A stretch of 37,743 bases of DNA from Thioglobus_C sp964448305 (GCA_964448305.1 CAYUWB010000010.1:1-37743), one strand, 5' to 3'; counted from the first letter of the stretch, positions 23,446-32,350 are shown. Made by a program: numbers and translations. Notes: generated from the letters alone by a model not told the origin.

Positions 23446-24392
23446 TTACCAAACACCTTGGGCTGTGTGTAATAATCAATCAAAGGTACGGTGATATTCA
23501 TCAATAATACTGCGAAAGCCACGCCATCTGGATAACCGCCAAACACACGAATAATAACCACCAGTACGCCGATTAAAAAACCGTAAATTAAGCGCCCTTT
23601 GGGTGTTGTACTAGCTGAAACCGGATCAGTCGCGATAAAGAATGCGCCGAGCATGGTGGCGCCGAGCATTAGGTGGTTTTGCATCGGTAGGTATATTTGA
23701 TGATCAATCAAATAGAGCATGGATGAAATAACGATGATACCGGCAATAAACGCCACAGGAATGTGCCAAGTAATAATCTTGCGAACAATTAAATATAACC
23801 CGCCTAATAAGAATCCTGCATTAATCCAGGCTTGACTGATTGAATGCAGCTCTAACTCACTAATGACTTTGCCTAATGCTAACTGGGTTTTAACCTCGTC
23901 TAACTGCGTAGCACCACTCAAAGCATCTACCGAAGTCAAATTAAAGATTGTATTCATTGCTTGGGATAAATTTAAAAATTCACTTGCCCAAGTCGTCATT
24001 TGCAATGGGTAAGAAATCAGCAAAAACGCATAACCCAACATCGCTGGATTGAAAGGATTATTACCCAAACCACCGTAGAGTTGTTTACCAAAAATAATGG
24101 CAAAAGCCGTACCAACAACAATAATCCACCATGGTGCAATACTTGGAATTGAAATCGCCAATAAAACAGCTGAAAGGACAGCTGATCCGTCGCTAATGGC
24201 TGGTTTTACTGGGAGCTTTCTAAGGTTTAAAAAAGCAGATTCAACAGCAACAGCTGTTACCACAGCGAGTACGATTTGCAAGACAACACCCCAACCAAAG
24301 AAAGTATATGCTGCGCCAATACCTAGTGCTAGTGCGTAAATCACCTGACGCATAATTTGGTTAGTATTCAGTGCGTTGCTATGCATCGTCAT
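23442..24392 (-). CDS. rnfD: Rnf complex subunit D (membrane, FMN-binding)
   Basis: An integral membrane subunit homologous to NqrB. About eight to ten hydrophobic segments are visible, with GNNPFNPAMLGYAFLL and the SGAT motif (LSGATQL) whose threonine carries covalent FMN in relatives. The C-terminal FGGYPDGVAFAVLLMN is typical. I chose the ATG at 24392, with an AAGG binding site, giving about 316 residues. An alternative codon at 24416 overlaps more of rnfC. It is translationally coupled to both neighbours. Confidence 0.93.
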   Translation of the reverse strand: MTMHSNALNTNQIMRQVIYALALGIGAAYTFFGWGVVLQIVLAVVTAVAVESAFLNLRKLPVKPAISDGSAVLSAVLLAISIPSIAPWWIIVVGTAFAIIFGKQLYGGLGNNPFNPAMLGYAFLLISYPLQMTTWASEFLNLSQAMNTIFNLTSVDALSGATQLDEVKTQLALGKVISELELHSISQAWINAGFLLGGLYLIVRKIITWHIPVAFIAGIIVISSMLYLIDHQIYLPMQNHLMLGATMLGAFFIATDPVSASTTPKGRLIYGFLIGVLVVIIRVFGGYPDGVAFAVLLMNITVPLIDYYTQPKVFGK

Positions 24393-25884
24393 TCGCCTTT
24401 TTGGTTTTCTTAACACGTTCCATAGCTGCTGCTATTTTGTCTTTTTTAGCTTTATCATTGGCCATTTTTTTCTTTAACTCTTCCTTTTTAGCCGCCATCA
24501 TTTCAGCTCGCTCTTGTTTGTTGCGTTCTAAACGATATTCTCTAAATTCAAATCGCTCTCTTGCAATATCTGTTCGATATTGGTCTTCAGTGGTTTTACG
24601 ATACAGCGCCTTAGCAAAAGAAAAATACTCAGCCAAAGGTATGTGGCTTGGGCACACGTAATCACAACATCTGCATTCAATACAGTCTGCTAAATTATAG
24701 TCCATTGCTTTATCGGTGTTTTCACTCTTGGCGTACCAATAAAGCTGTTGTGGCAACAAGTCAACCGGGCAAGCTTGATTACATTGGCCACAACGAATAC
24801 ATTCTTGGTTATTGGGTTTTTCTTCAAGATTGTTAACAAAAATACAATTAGTAATCTTACAAATTGGGGTGTTGGTTGTTTCAACATCAACACCCATCAT
24901 CATGCCACCCATGCGCACAGTGTGTTGATTCGTATTTGGATTTGACATTGATACAATGTGTTCAAACGATGTGCCTAAACGCACTTCGTAATTATTTGGC
25001 GACTCAACACCTGAGCCAGTGACTGTAACAATTCTAGACACCAAAGGTTTGCTATCAACTACCGCATCAAAAATTGCCTTAGTGGTGGCAACATTTTGAC
25101 AAATAACACCCATATCAATAGCAAGTCCACCTGATGGAATTTCAATGCCTAATAACGCTTTAACTAATAATTTTTCGGCACCTGAGGTATATTTGGTGGG
25201 GATTTGTTCGATACTAATACGATTATTATGACAATACAATAATAGTGAGTTTAGCGCCTCTTGTTTGTCATCTTCAACAGCAATGATGGCACGATCGGCA
25301 CCACAAATATGTAGCAAAATCTCAACGCCACGAATCACCTCACGCGGATGGTGTTGCATGAGCGCATCATCACACATAATGCCCGGCTCACATTCAGTAC
25401 CATTAATAATCAAAGTGTGGCAATCTTGGATACCTTCTAGTTTAGCGTGTGCCGGAAACCCAGCGCCGCCTAAACCAACAATGCCAGAGGCCTGAATATA
25501 ATTAATCATTGTGGCTTGGTCACAATGCAGGAAATCACTGCCACAACCTGATTGCTTAATCCACTCATCTTTGCCATCTGATTCAATGGTGATGCATTTA
25601 GACTTTAAGCCTGATTTGTGTGGAATTGTTTGATCATCAATAGACACAACTTTTCCAGAAATCGAAGCATGAATCGGAACACAAAAGTGGTCTTTAGTCT
25701 TGGCAACAACTTGCCCAGTCAGAACCTTATCGCCCACTTTAACACAAGGAGCTGCTTCATCGCCAATACGTTGTTGCAAAGGCAAGACCACTTTATCTGG
25801 CAAAGGCGCTTGAATAATTTCTACCGCTTCTACTGGATGCGGATTGGGGATTACAATGCCGCCGTTAAATGATTGATTAAGCAT
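24379..25884 (-). CDS. rnfC: Rnf complex subunit C (NADH/FMN and iron-sulfur)
   Basis: This peripheral subunit links NADH to the membrane part. It has the N-terminal biotin-like fold region, the flavin/NAD region VGLGGAGFPAHAKL, TLIINGTECEPGI, and two CxxCxxCxxxCP clusters, CIRCGQCNQACP and CIECRCCDYVCP, at about residues 362-373 and 401-412. The lysine- and glutamate-rich C-terminal tail is short; at about 501 residues the protein lacks the long alanine-rich repeat tail of E. coli RsxC (740). I chose the ATG at 25884 (MLNQSFNGGIVIP), overlapping the rnfB stop. Confidence 0.95.
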   Translation of the reverse strand: MLNQSFNGGIVIPNPHPVEAVEIIQAPLPDKVVLPLQQRIGDEAAPCVKVGDKVLTGQVVAKTKDHFCVPIHASISGKVVSIDDQTIPHKSGLKSKCITIESDGKDEWIKQSGCGSDFLHCDQATMINYIQASGIVGLGGAGFPAHAKLEGIQDCHTLIINGTECEPGIMCDDALMQHHPREVIRGVEILLHICGADRAIIAVEDDKQEALNSLLLYCHNNRISIEQIPTKYTSGAEKLLVKALLGIEIPSGGLAIDMGVICQNVATTKAIFDAVVDSKPLVSRIVTVTGSGVESPNNYEVRLGTSFEHIVSMSNPNTNQHTVRMGGMMMGVDVETTNTPICKITNCIFVNNLEEKPNNQECIRCGQCNQACPVDLLPQQLYWYAKSENTDKAMDYNLADCIECRCCDYVCPSHIPLAEYFSFAKALYRKTTEDQYRTDIARERFEFREYRLERNKQERAEMMAAKKEELKKKMANDKAKKDKIAAAMERVKKTKKANDDA

Positions 25885-26419
25885 GGGCAATCTCGGCAAC
25901 ATCAGGCACATAAGTGCCTAGTGTTGGGGTAATTTCTAATATATGGATACAATCCACTGGACAAACTGGAATACACAAATCACAGCCCGTACATTCATCG
26001 GCAATCACGGTTGTCATCACTTTAGAAGCGCCAACAAAAGCATCTACAGGGCACGCTTGAATACATAAGGTACAACCAATACACACCTGCTCATCAACAT
26101 AGACCACATGATCAGGCTGGGTTTCTCCGTGTTCTTCATTGAGTGTTAGTGTTTCAACATCTAATAGCGCTGCCAGTGCATCTACCCCTTCTTGGCCACC
26201 TGGCGGACATTGGTTGATTGGCGCTTCGCCATTGGCAATAGCAGTCGCATAAGGTCGACAGCCTGGATAATCGCACTGTCCACATTGGGTTTGTGGCAAG
26301 ATCGCATCGATTTGATCTACCAAAGGATTGCCTTCAACCTTAAAACGACTGGCTGCATAACCTAGCACTAGACCTAAAGCCAGTGTAAGTAACGAGAAAA
26401 TAACGACTGATTCAAACAC
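25877..26419 (-). CDS. rnfB: Rnf complex subunit B (ferredoxin-like electron entry)
   Basis: A single N-terminal membrane helix is followed by a Cys motif for one 4Fe-4S cluster (CGQCDYPGCRPY) and two ferredoxin-type motifs, CIGCTLCIQACP and CTGCDLCIPVCP. RnfB accepts electrons from ferredoxin. The start is GTG, overlapping the TAG of rnfA by one base (TAGTG). The 180-residue length is normal. Confidence 0.95.
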   Translation of the reverse strand: MFESVVIFSLLTLALGLVLGYAASRFKVEGNPLVDQIDAILPQTQCGQCDYPGCRPYATAIANGEAPINQCPPGGQEGVDALAALLDVETLTLNEEHGETQPDHVVYVDEQVCIGCTLCIQACPVDAFVGASKVMTTVIADECTGCDLCIPVCPVDCIHILEITPTLGTYVPDVAEIAHA

Positions 26420-26994
26420 TAGGCGAGTCCAATAAAGCCCATGAATGCCATCGACATCAACCCAGCGGTAATCAGAGCAATTGGTGTGCCTTGAAATACC
26501 ACCGGCACATTAGCACTGTCAATACGCTCACGAATAGTTGAAAACACCACCAACACAAATGAAAAACCGATTGCCGCACCAAAGCCATACACGCCTGACG
26601 CTAAAAAGCCATTATCTTGATTAACATTTAACAAAGCAACGCCTAATACAGCACAATTCGTTGTAATCAGCGGCAGAAAAACGCCCAATGATTGATGAAG
26701 CACAGGCGAGGTTTTGTTAACCACCAATTCGGTAAAGCCAACCACACCAGCAATAGTCACAATAAAAGCGATCGTACGCAGATACTCCAAATCAAATGGA
26801 ATCAGAATATAAGTATTAATCACATAACTTGATAGGCTTGCTAATGTCAGTACAAATGTCGTAGCAAAACCCATGCCAATCGCAGTTTCTACTTTTTTTG
26901 ACACACCCATAAATGGGCATAAGCCCAAGAACTTAACCAGTACAAAATTATTCACCAAAATAGTGCTGACTAGAATTAGGACGTATTCATTCAT
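26419..26994 (-). CDS. rnfA: Rnf complex subunit A
   Basis: This six-helix membrane subunit of 191 residues is homologous to NqrE. It contains the symmetric signature NNFVLVKFLGLCPFMGVSKK and TNCAVLGVALLN; the conserved cysteines in these two segments bind a shared 2Fe-2S cluster in the membrane with RnfE or NqrD. The partner RnfE is not in the cluster. It begins 10 nt after the TauE/SafE gene, so it may be co-transcribed with the upstream array. Confidence 0.95.
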   Translation of the reverse strand: MNEYVLILVSTILVNNFVLVKFLGLCPFMGVSKKVETAIGMGFATTFVLTLASLSSYVINTYILIPFDLEYLRTIAFIVTIAGVVGFTELVVNKTSPVLHQSLGVFLPLITTNCAVLGVALLNVNQDNGFLASGVYGFGAAIGFSFVLVVFSTIRERIDSANVPVVFQGTPIALITAGLMSMAFMGFIGLA

Positions 26995-27004
26995 GCTGTT
27001 GATT

Positions 27005-27742
27005 TTAACTCAAAAATAGCTTGAATAACCCAAATGAACTTATGACAAATAAAGCGCCGCCCACCCAACGCTTAAAGGCTTCATCATTTTGGGTGATACT
27101 TTGGTGCGCCTTAATGCCAAGCACATGGCCAATCGCTGCCACAGGAATGAGTGCAAGTGAAAATTCCCAGTCAATCTCAACACTCATAATCACAAAAGCA
27201 ATCATCTTAATACTAACTAAAATAAACCACAGCACAAACAACGTATTACGTAAGTATTCTTTAGCAATATGACGCATATACACCGCTACAATGAGTGGCG
27301 CACCGGTGAGTGATGTACCCGCTACATATCCACCTAGTATCAATAATAACTTATCTACCCACGGACTATGTGAAGTGATTTTGGCATTGAAGATCCATGT
27401 TGTTGCATAAAAAATAGTGATTGAATAAATAAAAACTACAATCACATCATCTGGCAAACTTAATAGACCTGCCACACCAATTAGAGTTGGTGGAATAATC
27501 CACAATAAGGATCGCTTAAGATAAGACCAATCTACTTTTTTTAAAGATTTGGCTAAAGTCAGTGATGAAAAAAACAGTAAATGAATACCAATAATTGGCA
27601 ACCAATAAACAGGCGTTGCACCCACCAACAACATTAAAGGCAAGCCCAGTGCTGCGCCACCGAAACCCAAACCTGTGCGAACAAAACCTGCCCAAAGAAA
27701 AATTAAACCGACTAAAAATAGCTCGGTATGATCAAAAGTCAT
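27005..27742 (-). CDS. TauE/SafE-family sulfite/organosulfonate exporter-like permease
   Basis: The 245-residue protein has about seven to eight hydrophobic segments and the family's N-terminal repeat (FVRTGLGFGGAALGLPLMLL) and middle repeat (GGYVAGTSLTGAPLIVAVYM). TauE/SafE proteins are linked to export of sulfite, sulfonates or related anions. In a sulfur oxidiser, sulfite or sulfoacetate export is plausible, but the substrate is not shown by sequence. Its ATG overlaps the glmM stop (TAATG), and rnfA follows after 10 nt. This is an unusual partner for either. Confidence 0.85.
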   Translation of the reverse strand: MTFDHTELFLVGLIFLWAGFVRTGLGFGGAALGLPLMLLVGATPVYWLPIIGIHLLFFSSLTLAKSLKKVDWSYLKRSLLWIIPPTLIGVAGLLSLPDDVIVVFIYSITIFYATTWIFNAKITSHSPWVDKLLLILGGYVAGTSLTGAPLIVAVYMRHIAKEYLRNTLFVLWFILVSIKMIAFVIMSVEIDWEFSLALIPVAAIGHVLGIKAHQSITQNDEAFKRWVGGALFVISSFGLFKLFLS

Positions 27743-29067
27743 TAGCGAAGTACGTCAGCTAATTGTTCTGCACTTTGTTGTACTAAGTCTAAATCCTTGC
27801 CTTCAACCATTACACGTATGAGTGGCTCAGTACCTGAGGCACGAATGAGTACACGGCCCTCATCACCCAAAACTTTTTCAACCTCAGTTTGAGTTTGCTT
27901 TAAAACTGTATGCTGATCTAAATCAATCTTTTCTTCGGTTTTGATATTGATTAGTACTTGAGGATATTTTTGCATTTCAGACTTTAGCTCGCCAAGTGTT
28001 TTGCCACGCTTAGCAATCACTTCTAATACCTGAAGTGCTGCAATCATTGCATCACCAGAGGTAGTTTTATCTAAACAAATAATATGGCCTGAGCCTTCGC
28101 CACCTAAAATAGAATTGTTAGCTTGCATTTGCTCCATGACAAAACGATCACCGACATCAGCTTCAATAAAATTAATATCTAAGTCTCTTAATGCGTGGCG
28201 CATACCCAAATTGCTCATTTTAGTACCCACCACAGTATTGCTGAGTAAATGATTTTGGGTGTGCCAAGACTTGGCTAAAATAAATACCAGTTCGTCTCCA
28301 TCTACCAGCTCACCATTCTCGTCAATCATAATTAATCGATCGCCATCACCATCAAAAGCAATACCCAGGTCAGCTTTTTTTTCTAATACGACATCACGCA
28401 AATGTTTTGTGTCAGTTGCGCCACATTTAAGGTTGATATTAAAACCATCAGGCTGATTGTTAATCATGGTAATTTTGGCGCCTAAGCCTGAAAAAACATC
28501 TTCAGCAAGATGGTAAGTTGCACCATGTGCACAATCAATCACAATATCTAGGCCACCCAAATTAACAGAATAATCGAAACTTTCTTTACAGAATTTCACA
28601 TATTGGCTAATCGGATGTTCACAGCGTGTTGCCTTACCAAGGCTTGAACTATCAACACTCACCATGGGTTGGCCTAATTTTTCTTCAATTTCCTTTTGGT
28701 CTGTGTCGCTAAGCTTAAATCCTTCTAAAGAGAAAAATTTCACGCCATTGTCTTCAAAAGAATTGTGCGAGGCGCTAATGACCACGCCAGCACTTGCGTT
28801 ATATTTCTTGGTTAAGTAGGCAATACCGGGTGTTGGCATAGGGCCAAGCAGACCAACATCTACGCCTGCAGACAAAAATCCGGCTTCTAACGCAGATTCA
28901 AAAATATAGCCAGATACTCGAGTATCCTTACCAATAACAACACTGGTTTTGCCTTTTTTGGCTAAAACCGAGCCAACTGCCCAGCCTAATTTTAAGAAAA
29001 AATCAGCGGTAATCGGTGCAACACCTACTTTGCCACGTATGCCATCTGTACCAAAATAATTACTCAA
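27742..29067 (-). CDS. glmM: Phosphoglucosamine mutase
   Basis: GlmM converts glucosamine 6-phosphate to glucosamine 1-phosphate for UDP-GlcNAc synthesis. The 441-residue protein begins MSNYFGTDGIRG and has the active-site SASHN (phosphoserine at about 100), the metal loop DGDGDR, and GGEGSGHI for sugar specificity, ending in RASGTEPLIRVMVEG. The start is TTG, overlapping the folP stop by 4 nt and supported by a GGGGG binding site 6 nt upstream. The ftsH-folP-glmM order is the classical gammaproteobacterial one. Confidence 0.96.
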   Translation of the reverse strand: MSNYFGTDGIRGKVGVAPITADFFLKLGWAVGSVLAKKGKTSVVIGKDTRVSGYIFESALEAGFLSAGVDVGLLGPMPTPGIAYLTKKYNASAGVVISASHNSFEDNGVKFFSLEGFKLSDTDQKEIEEKLGQPMVSVDSSSLGKATRCEHPISQYVKFCKESFDYSVNLGGLDIVIDCAHGATYHLAEDVFSGLGAKITMINNQPDGFNINLKCGATDTKHLRDVVLEKKADLGIAFDGDGDRLIMIDENGELVDGDELVFILAKSWHTQNHLLSNTVVGTKMSNLGMRHALRDLDINFIEADVGDRFVMEQMQANNSILGGEGSGHIICLDKTTSGDAMIAALQVLEVIAKRGKTLGELKSEMQKYPQVLINIKTEEKIDLDQHTVLKQTQTEVEKVLGDEGRVLIRASGTEPLIRVMVEGKDLDLVQQSAEQLADVLR

Positions 29068-29867
29068 CTCACACCCCCTAAAATTGTTAATGCGTCTTTG
29101 GTTTCCAACACATCATGCACACGCACAATATCTGCACCATTTTGCGTGGCAATTATAGCACCTGTGACACTACCAACAACCCTTCCATCAACATTTCTAT
29201 CATTCAAAAGTGCGCCAATCATTGACTTACGAGACAGCCCTGCTAATAATGGCAGGCCAAAGCTTTTAAACTCATTAAAACGTTTTAGAATTTCTAGGTT
29301 ATGATCCAACGTTTTGCCAAAGCCAAAGCCAGGATCTAAGATAATTTTATCCTCAGCAATGCCTGCATCAACACAAGCTTGTATTCTCTGGCTAAAAAAA
29401 TCTTTAATGTCGTCAATCACATTGTTGTAGATTGGGTTTTTCTGCATGGTTCTTGGGCTGCCTTGCATGTGCATTAAACACACATCAACGTTCAGCATGG
29501 CTGCGGTTTCAAGTGCACCATCAGCACTTAAAGCACAGACATCGTTAATCATATTGGCACCCGCTTTAACAGCCAACTTCATGACTTCTGGCTTTGAAGT
29601 GTCAATTGAAATAGATGTATCAGTTGAATGATATAAAGCTTCAATCACAGGAATAACGCGATTGATTTCATCAACTGTTGAAACTGCTTTTGCACCTGGT
29701 CGAGTAGATTCGCCGCCAATATCAATAATATCAGCCCCTTCGTCAATCATGCGTTGTGCGCTTATGATGGCGTCATCAGTGTTAACGTATTTACCGCCAT
29801 CAGAAAATGAATCGGGCGTGATATTTAACACGCCCATAATCATTGGATTTTGAAATTTTATAGCCAT
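29064..29867 (-). CDS. folP: Dihydropteroate synthase
   Basis: This enzyme condenses 6-hydroxymethyl-dihydropterin pyrophosphate with p-aminobenzoate in folate synthesis. The 267 residues contain GVLNITPDSFSDGG, GGESTRPGA, DPGFGFGKT and LAGLSRKSMIG, the pterin- and pABA-binding loops. It starts 15 nt after ftsH and overlaps glmM by 4 nt. Length is near the E. coli protein (282). Confidence 0.96.
   Translation of the reverse strand: MAIKFQNPMIMGVLNITPDSFSDGGKYVNTDDAIISAQRMIDEGADIIDIGGESTRPGAKAVSTVDEINRVIPVIEALYHSTDTSISIDTSKPEVMKLAVKAGANMINDVCALSADGALETAAMLNVDVCLMHMQGSPRTMQKNPIYNNVIDDIKDFFSQRIQACVDAGIAEDKIILDPGFGFGKTLDHNLEILKRFNEFKSFGLPLLAGLSRKSMIGALLNDRNVDGRVVGSVTGAIIATQNGADIVRVHDVLETKDALTILGGVS
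29067..29079 (-). promoter_or_regulatory. Ribosome binding site that decides the glmM TTG start
   Basis: On the minus strand AGGGGG (29079-29074) lies 6 nt before the TTG at 29067-29065, inside the last codons of folP. No ATG or GTG at suitable spacing competes, so this strong site supports the rare TTG start. Confidence 0.7.
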
Positions 29868-29882
29868 ATCTGACTACAAAAA

Positions 29883-31808
29883 TTATGCTATTTGCTCAGT
29901 ACCGCCACCACCTAGTGGTTTTTCATCAGAATCATTACTGGTGTCATCTGGCGACTCAATACCTTTGCCTAGCTCAGTAGAGGCAACATCAGAATCAATA
30001 ATCACTGCTGCTTCGCGCATTGGCTTTCTTTCCATAAGGTCATCAATCTGATCCTTGTCAATGGTTTCAAACTCAACCAAAGCTTTGGCCATTGCATGCA
30101 AAATATCTTTGTTTTCTTCTAAGATTTTGTAAGCAGTCTCATAATTCGTATCGATAATCTTTCGAACTTCATTATCAATAGCATCAAAAGTTTTATCTGA
30201 AATATGCTTATGTTTAGTGACTTGACGCCCTAAAAATACTTCGCCCTCATCTTCACCGTAAGCCAATGGCCCCATCACATCTGACATACCCCAAAGTTTC
30301 ACCATCTTGTGTGAAATTTCTGTCGCACGCTCAATATCATTGCTCGCACCAGTCGTTACCGCATCAGCGCCATAAATTAATTCTTCGGCAATACGGCCAC
30401 CAAACAAAGAAGCCACTTGAGAGTTCAACTTGCGCTTTGAAATACTGTAGCTGTCTTTTTCAGGCAAAAACATGGTTACACCTAATGCACGGCCTCTAGG
30501 AATAATACTGACTTTATATACAGGGTCGTGTTCAGGCACAATGCGGCCGACAATAGCATGGCCAGCTTCGTGATAAGCGGTCATTTCTTTTTCAGCGTCA
30601 TCCATCACCATGGTTTTGCGCTCAGAGCCCATCATGATTTTGTCTTTGGCTTTTTCAAATTCTTGCATGCCAACCAAATCTTTACCTTTTCCAGCAGCAA
30701 TCAGTGCAGCTTCATTGGTCAAGTTAGCCAAATCAGCACCAGAAAAACCTGGTGTGCCTTTCGCAATATTGATGGATTTAACATTCTTGGCAATCGGCAA
30801 TTTACGCATGTGTACTTTTAAAATTGCATCACGGCCATTAATATCCGGCAGACCAACTGTTACTTGGCGATCAAAACGACCTGGTCGTAATAATGCAGGA
30901 TCTAATACATCTGGTCGGTTGGTAGCAGCAATCACAATAATACCTTCATTACCTTCAAAACCATCCATCTCAACCAGCATTTGGTTCAACGTTTGTTCAC
31001 GTTCGTCGTGTCCACCACCCATGCCAGCGCCACGTTGACGACCCACAGCATCGATTTCATCAATAAAGATAATACAAGGGGCGTTCTTTTTAGCTTGTTC
31101 AAACATATCACGTACACGTGATGCGCCGACACCCACAAACATTTCAACAAAATCAGAGCCTGAAATAAAGAAAAATGGTACGTCAGCTTCGCCTGCAACG
31201 GCCTTTGCCAATAAAGTTTTACCGGTACCTGGAGGGCCTACCATTAAAACACCCTTAGGAATCTTGCCACCCACTTTAGTAAACTTGCCTGGATCAGATA
31301 AGAAATCAACCAATTCCATCACATCTTCTTTGGCTTCTTCCACGCCAGCCACATCTTTAAAAGTAACGTTAGATTCATCTTTGGTGATTAAACGCGCTTT
31401 TGATTTACCAAAACTCATCGGGTTTTTGCCGCCCATGGCGCCGCCAGCCCCTTTCATGGTGTAGAGAATCACACCAATAAGCAATAGAATTGGCGCTAGG
31501 GAAATAATAAGCTGTTTAAAGAATCCATCTTTTTCAGGCGGCTTAGCATCAACCGATACGCCATTATCTAGCAAATCACCCATTAAACCTAAATCGCCTG
31601 GATTGTAAGTTGTAAATTGTTGGCCGCCAGCGCCAACGCCTTTAATATTGTTGCCCGCAAGAACGACACTAGAAACATCGCCTTGTTTCACACTTTGAAT
31701 AAACTGAGAATAAGCAATTTCGTTTTTCTGCTCACCAACCTGAAATTGGCTAAAAATCGAGGTCAGGACACTGCCCAAAACCAACCAAAGTAATAAATTC
31801 TTAAACAT
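29883..31808 (-). CDS. ftsH: ATP-dependent zinc metalloprotease FtsH
   Basis: This membrane-bound hexameric AAA+ protease degrades unassembled membrane proteins and regulators such as LpxC and sigma32 in E. coli. Two membrane helices (about 3-22 and 100-117) flank a periplasmic domain. Then come Walker A GPPGTGKT (191-198), Walker B CIIFIDEID (about 245-253), the second region of homology near 295-312 and the zinc site HEAGH (413-417). The acidic, glycine-rich tail is typical. The 641-residue length is normal. A heat-shock-type promoter lies about 60-80 nt upstream of the start. rlmE (ftsJ), its usual upstream neighbour, is absent; the divergent gene is lptE. Confidence 0.97.
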   Translation of the reverse strand: MFKNLLLWLVLGSVLTSIFSQFQVGEQKNEIAYSQFIQSVKQGDVSSVVLAGNNIKGVGAGGQQFTTYNPGDLGLMGDLLDNGVSVDAKPPEKDGFFKQLIISLAPILLLIGVILYTMKGAGGAMGGKNPMSFGKSKARLITKDESNVTFKDVAGVEEAKEDVMELVDFLSDPGKFTKVGGKIPKGVLMVGPPGTGKTLLAKAVAGEADVPFFFISGSDFVEMFVGVGASRVRDMFEQAKKNAPCIIFIDEIDAVGRQRGAGMGGGHDEREQTLNQMLVEMDGFEGNEGIIVIAATNRPDVLDPALLRPGRFDRQVTVGLPDINGRDAILKVHMRKLPIAKNVKSINIAKGTPGFSGADLANLTNEAALIAAGKGKDLVGMQEFEKAKDKIMMGSERKTMVMDDAEKEMTAYHEAGHAIVGRIVPEHDPVYKVSIIPRGRALGVTMFLPEKDSYSISKRKLNSQVASLFGGRIAEELIYGADAVTTGASNDIERATEISHKMVKLWGMSDVMGPLAYGEDEGEVFLGRQVTKHKHISDKTFDAIDNEVRKIIDTNYETAYKILEENKDILHAMAKALVEFETIDKDQIDDLMERKPMREAAVIIDSDVASTELGKGIESPDDTSNDSDEKPLGGGGTEQIA

Positions 31809-31860
31809 AATAAAAAATCAATAAAAAAATTAAGACGGTAACTATACCCTATTGTGTACT

Positions 31861-31889
31861 TATATAGGGTCTGATAGCGATTTTTCAAG
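31861..31889 (-). promoter_or_regulatory. Heat-shock (sigma32-type) promoter overlapping a sigma70-like promoter for ftsH
   Basis: On the minus strand CTTGAAA (31889-31883) is followed after 13 nt by CCCTATATA (31869-31861), close to the sigma32 consensus CTTGAAA-N11-16-CCCCATNT. The same bases also read as TTGAAA-N16-TATATA for sigma70. Known regulation of ftsH by heat shock in gammaproteobacteria supports the first reading. It would also drive the long downstream array. Confidence 0.6.
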
Positions 31890-31954
31890 GTTTTACAACA
31901 AATAAATTCAAATTCTGTCATAATTCTTAACTTAATACGAACACGTACAAAATT

Positions 31955-32350
31955 ATGTCGAAAATCAACTTACTTTCTATTATTCTAATTACCAGTTTAT
32001 TAAGTGCTTGTGGCTTCCACACGCCTTACAAAAATACACCCCTTAATGCGTCAATCACATCCACTGATAACAACGCTTTTACTACCGAACTAAAAAAACG
32101 TTTCAATCAAGAAGCCGCGCAAACGCTAGCCATTCAAATTGGTGATGAAGTTCAAAAGAANNNNNNNNNNNNNNNNNNNNNNNNNNNNNNNNNNNNNNNN
32201 NNNNNNNNNNNNNNNNNNNNNNNNNNNNNNNNNNNNNNNNNNNNNNNNNNNNNNNNNNNNCGATTACAAATCGATGAGAGCTACAAACAACTTCGCAACA
32301 CCATTATCAAAAAATTGTTGAGAAGATTAAATCGCTTAAATGAAAATTAG
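31955..32350 (+). CDS. lptE: LPS-assembly lipoprotein LptE, interrupted by an assembly gap
   Basis: LptE is the outer-membrane lipoprotein plug of the LptD channel that inserts lipopolysaccharide. The N terminus is a lipoprotein signal with lipobox LLSACGFH, the typical LptE start. After about 68 residues the sequence is replaced by 100 Ns (32161-32260). The last 30 codons, ending in a basic helix (IIKKLLRRLNRL), resume in an open frame. True length and in-frame continuity cannot be judged, because a 100-N block usually marks an unknown distance. The identification also rests on position directly before holA, which it overlaps by 11 nt, as in many gammaproteobacteria. Confidence 0.85.
   Translation: MSKINLLSIILITSLLSACGFHTPYKNTPLNASITSTDNNAFTTELKKRFNQEAAQTLAIQIGDEVQKXXXXXXXXXXXXXXXXXXXXXXXXXXXXXXXXXXRLQIDESYKQLRNTIIKKLLRRLNRLNEN
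32161..32260. other. Assembly gap (100 N) inside lptE
   Basis: Exactly 100 ambiguous bases, the conventional placeholder for a gap of unknown size. Open reading frames drawn through it on any frame have no meaning across the gap. Confidence 0.99.

Noticed and set aside
30610..31038. A 142-codon plus-strand open frame inside ftsH.
   Set aside because: It is the antisense shadow of the conserved AAA+ domain of FtsH and has no family features or binding site.
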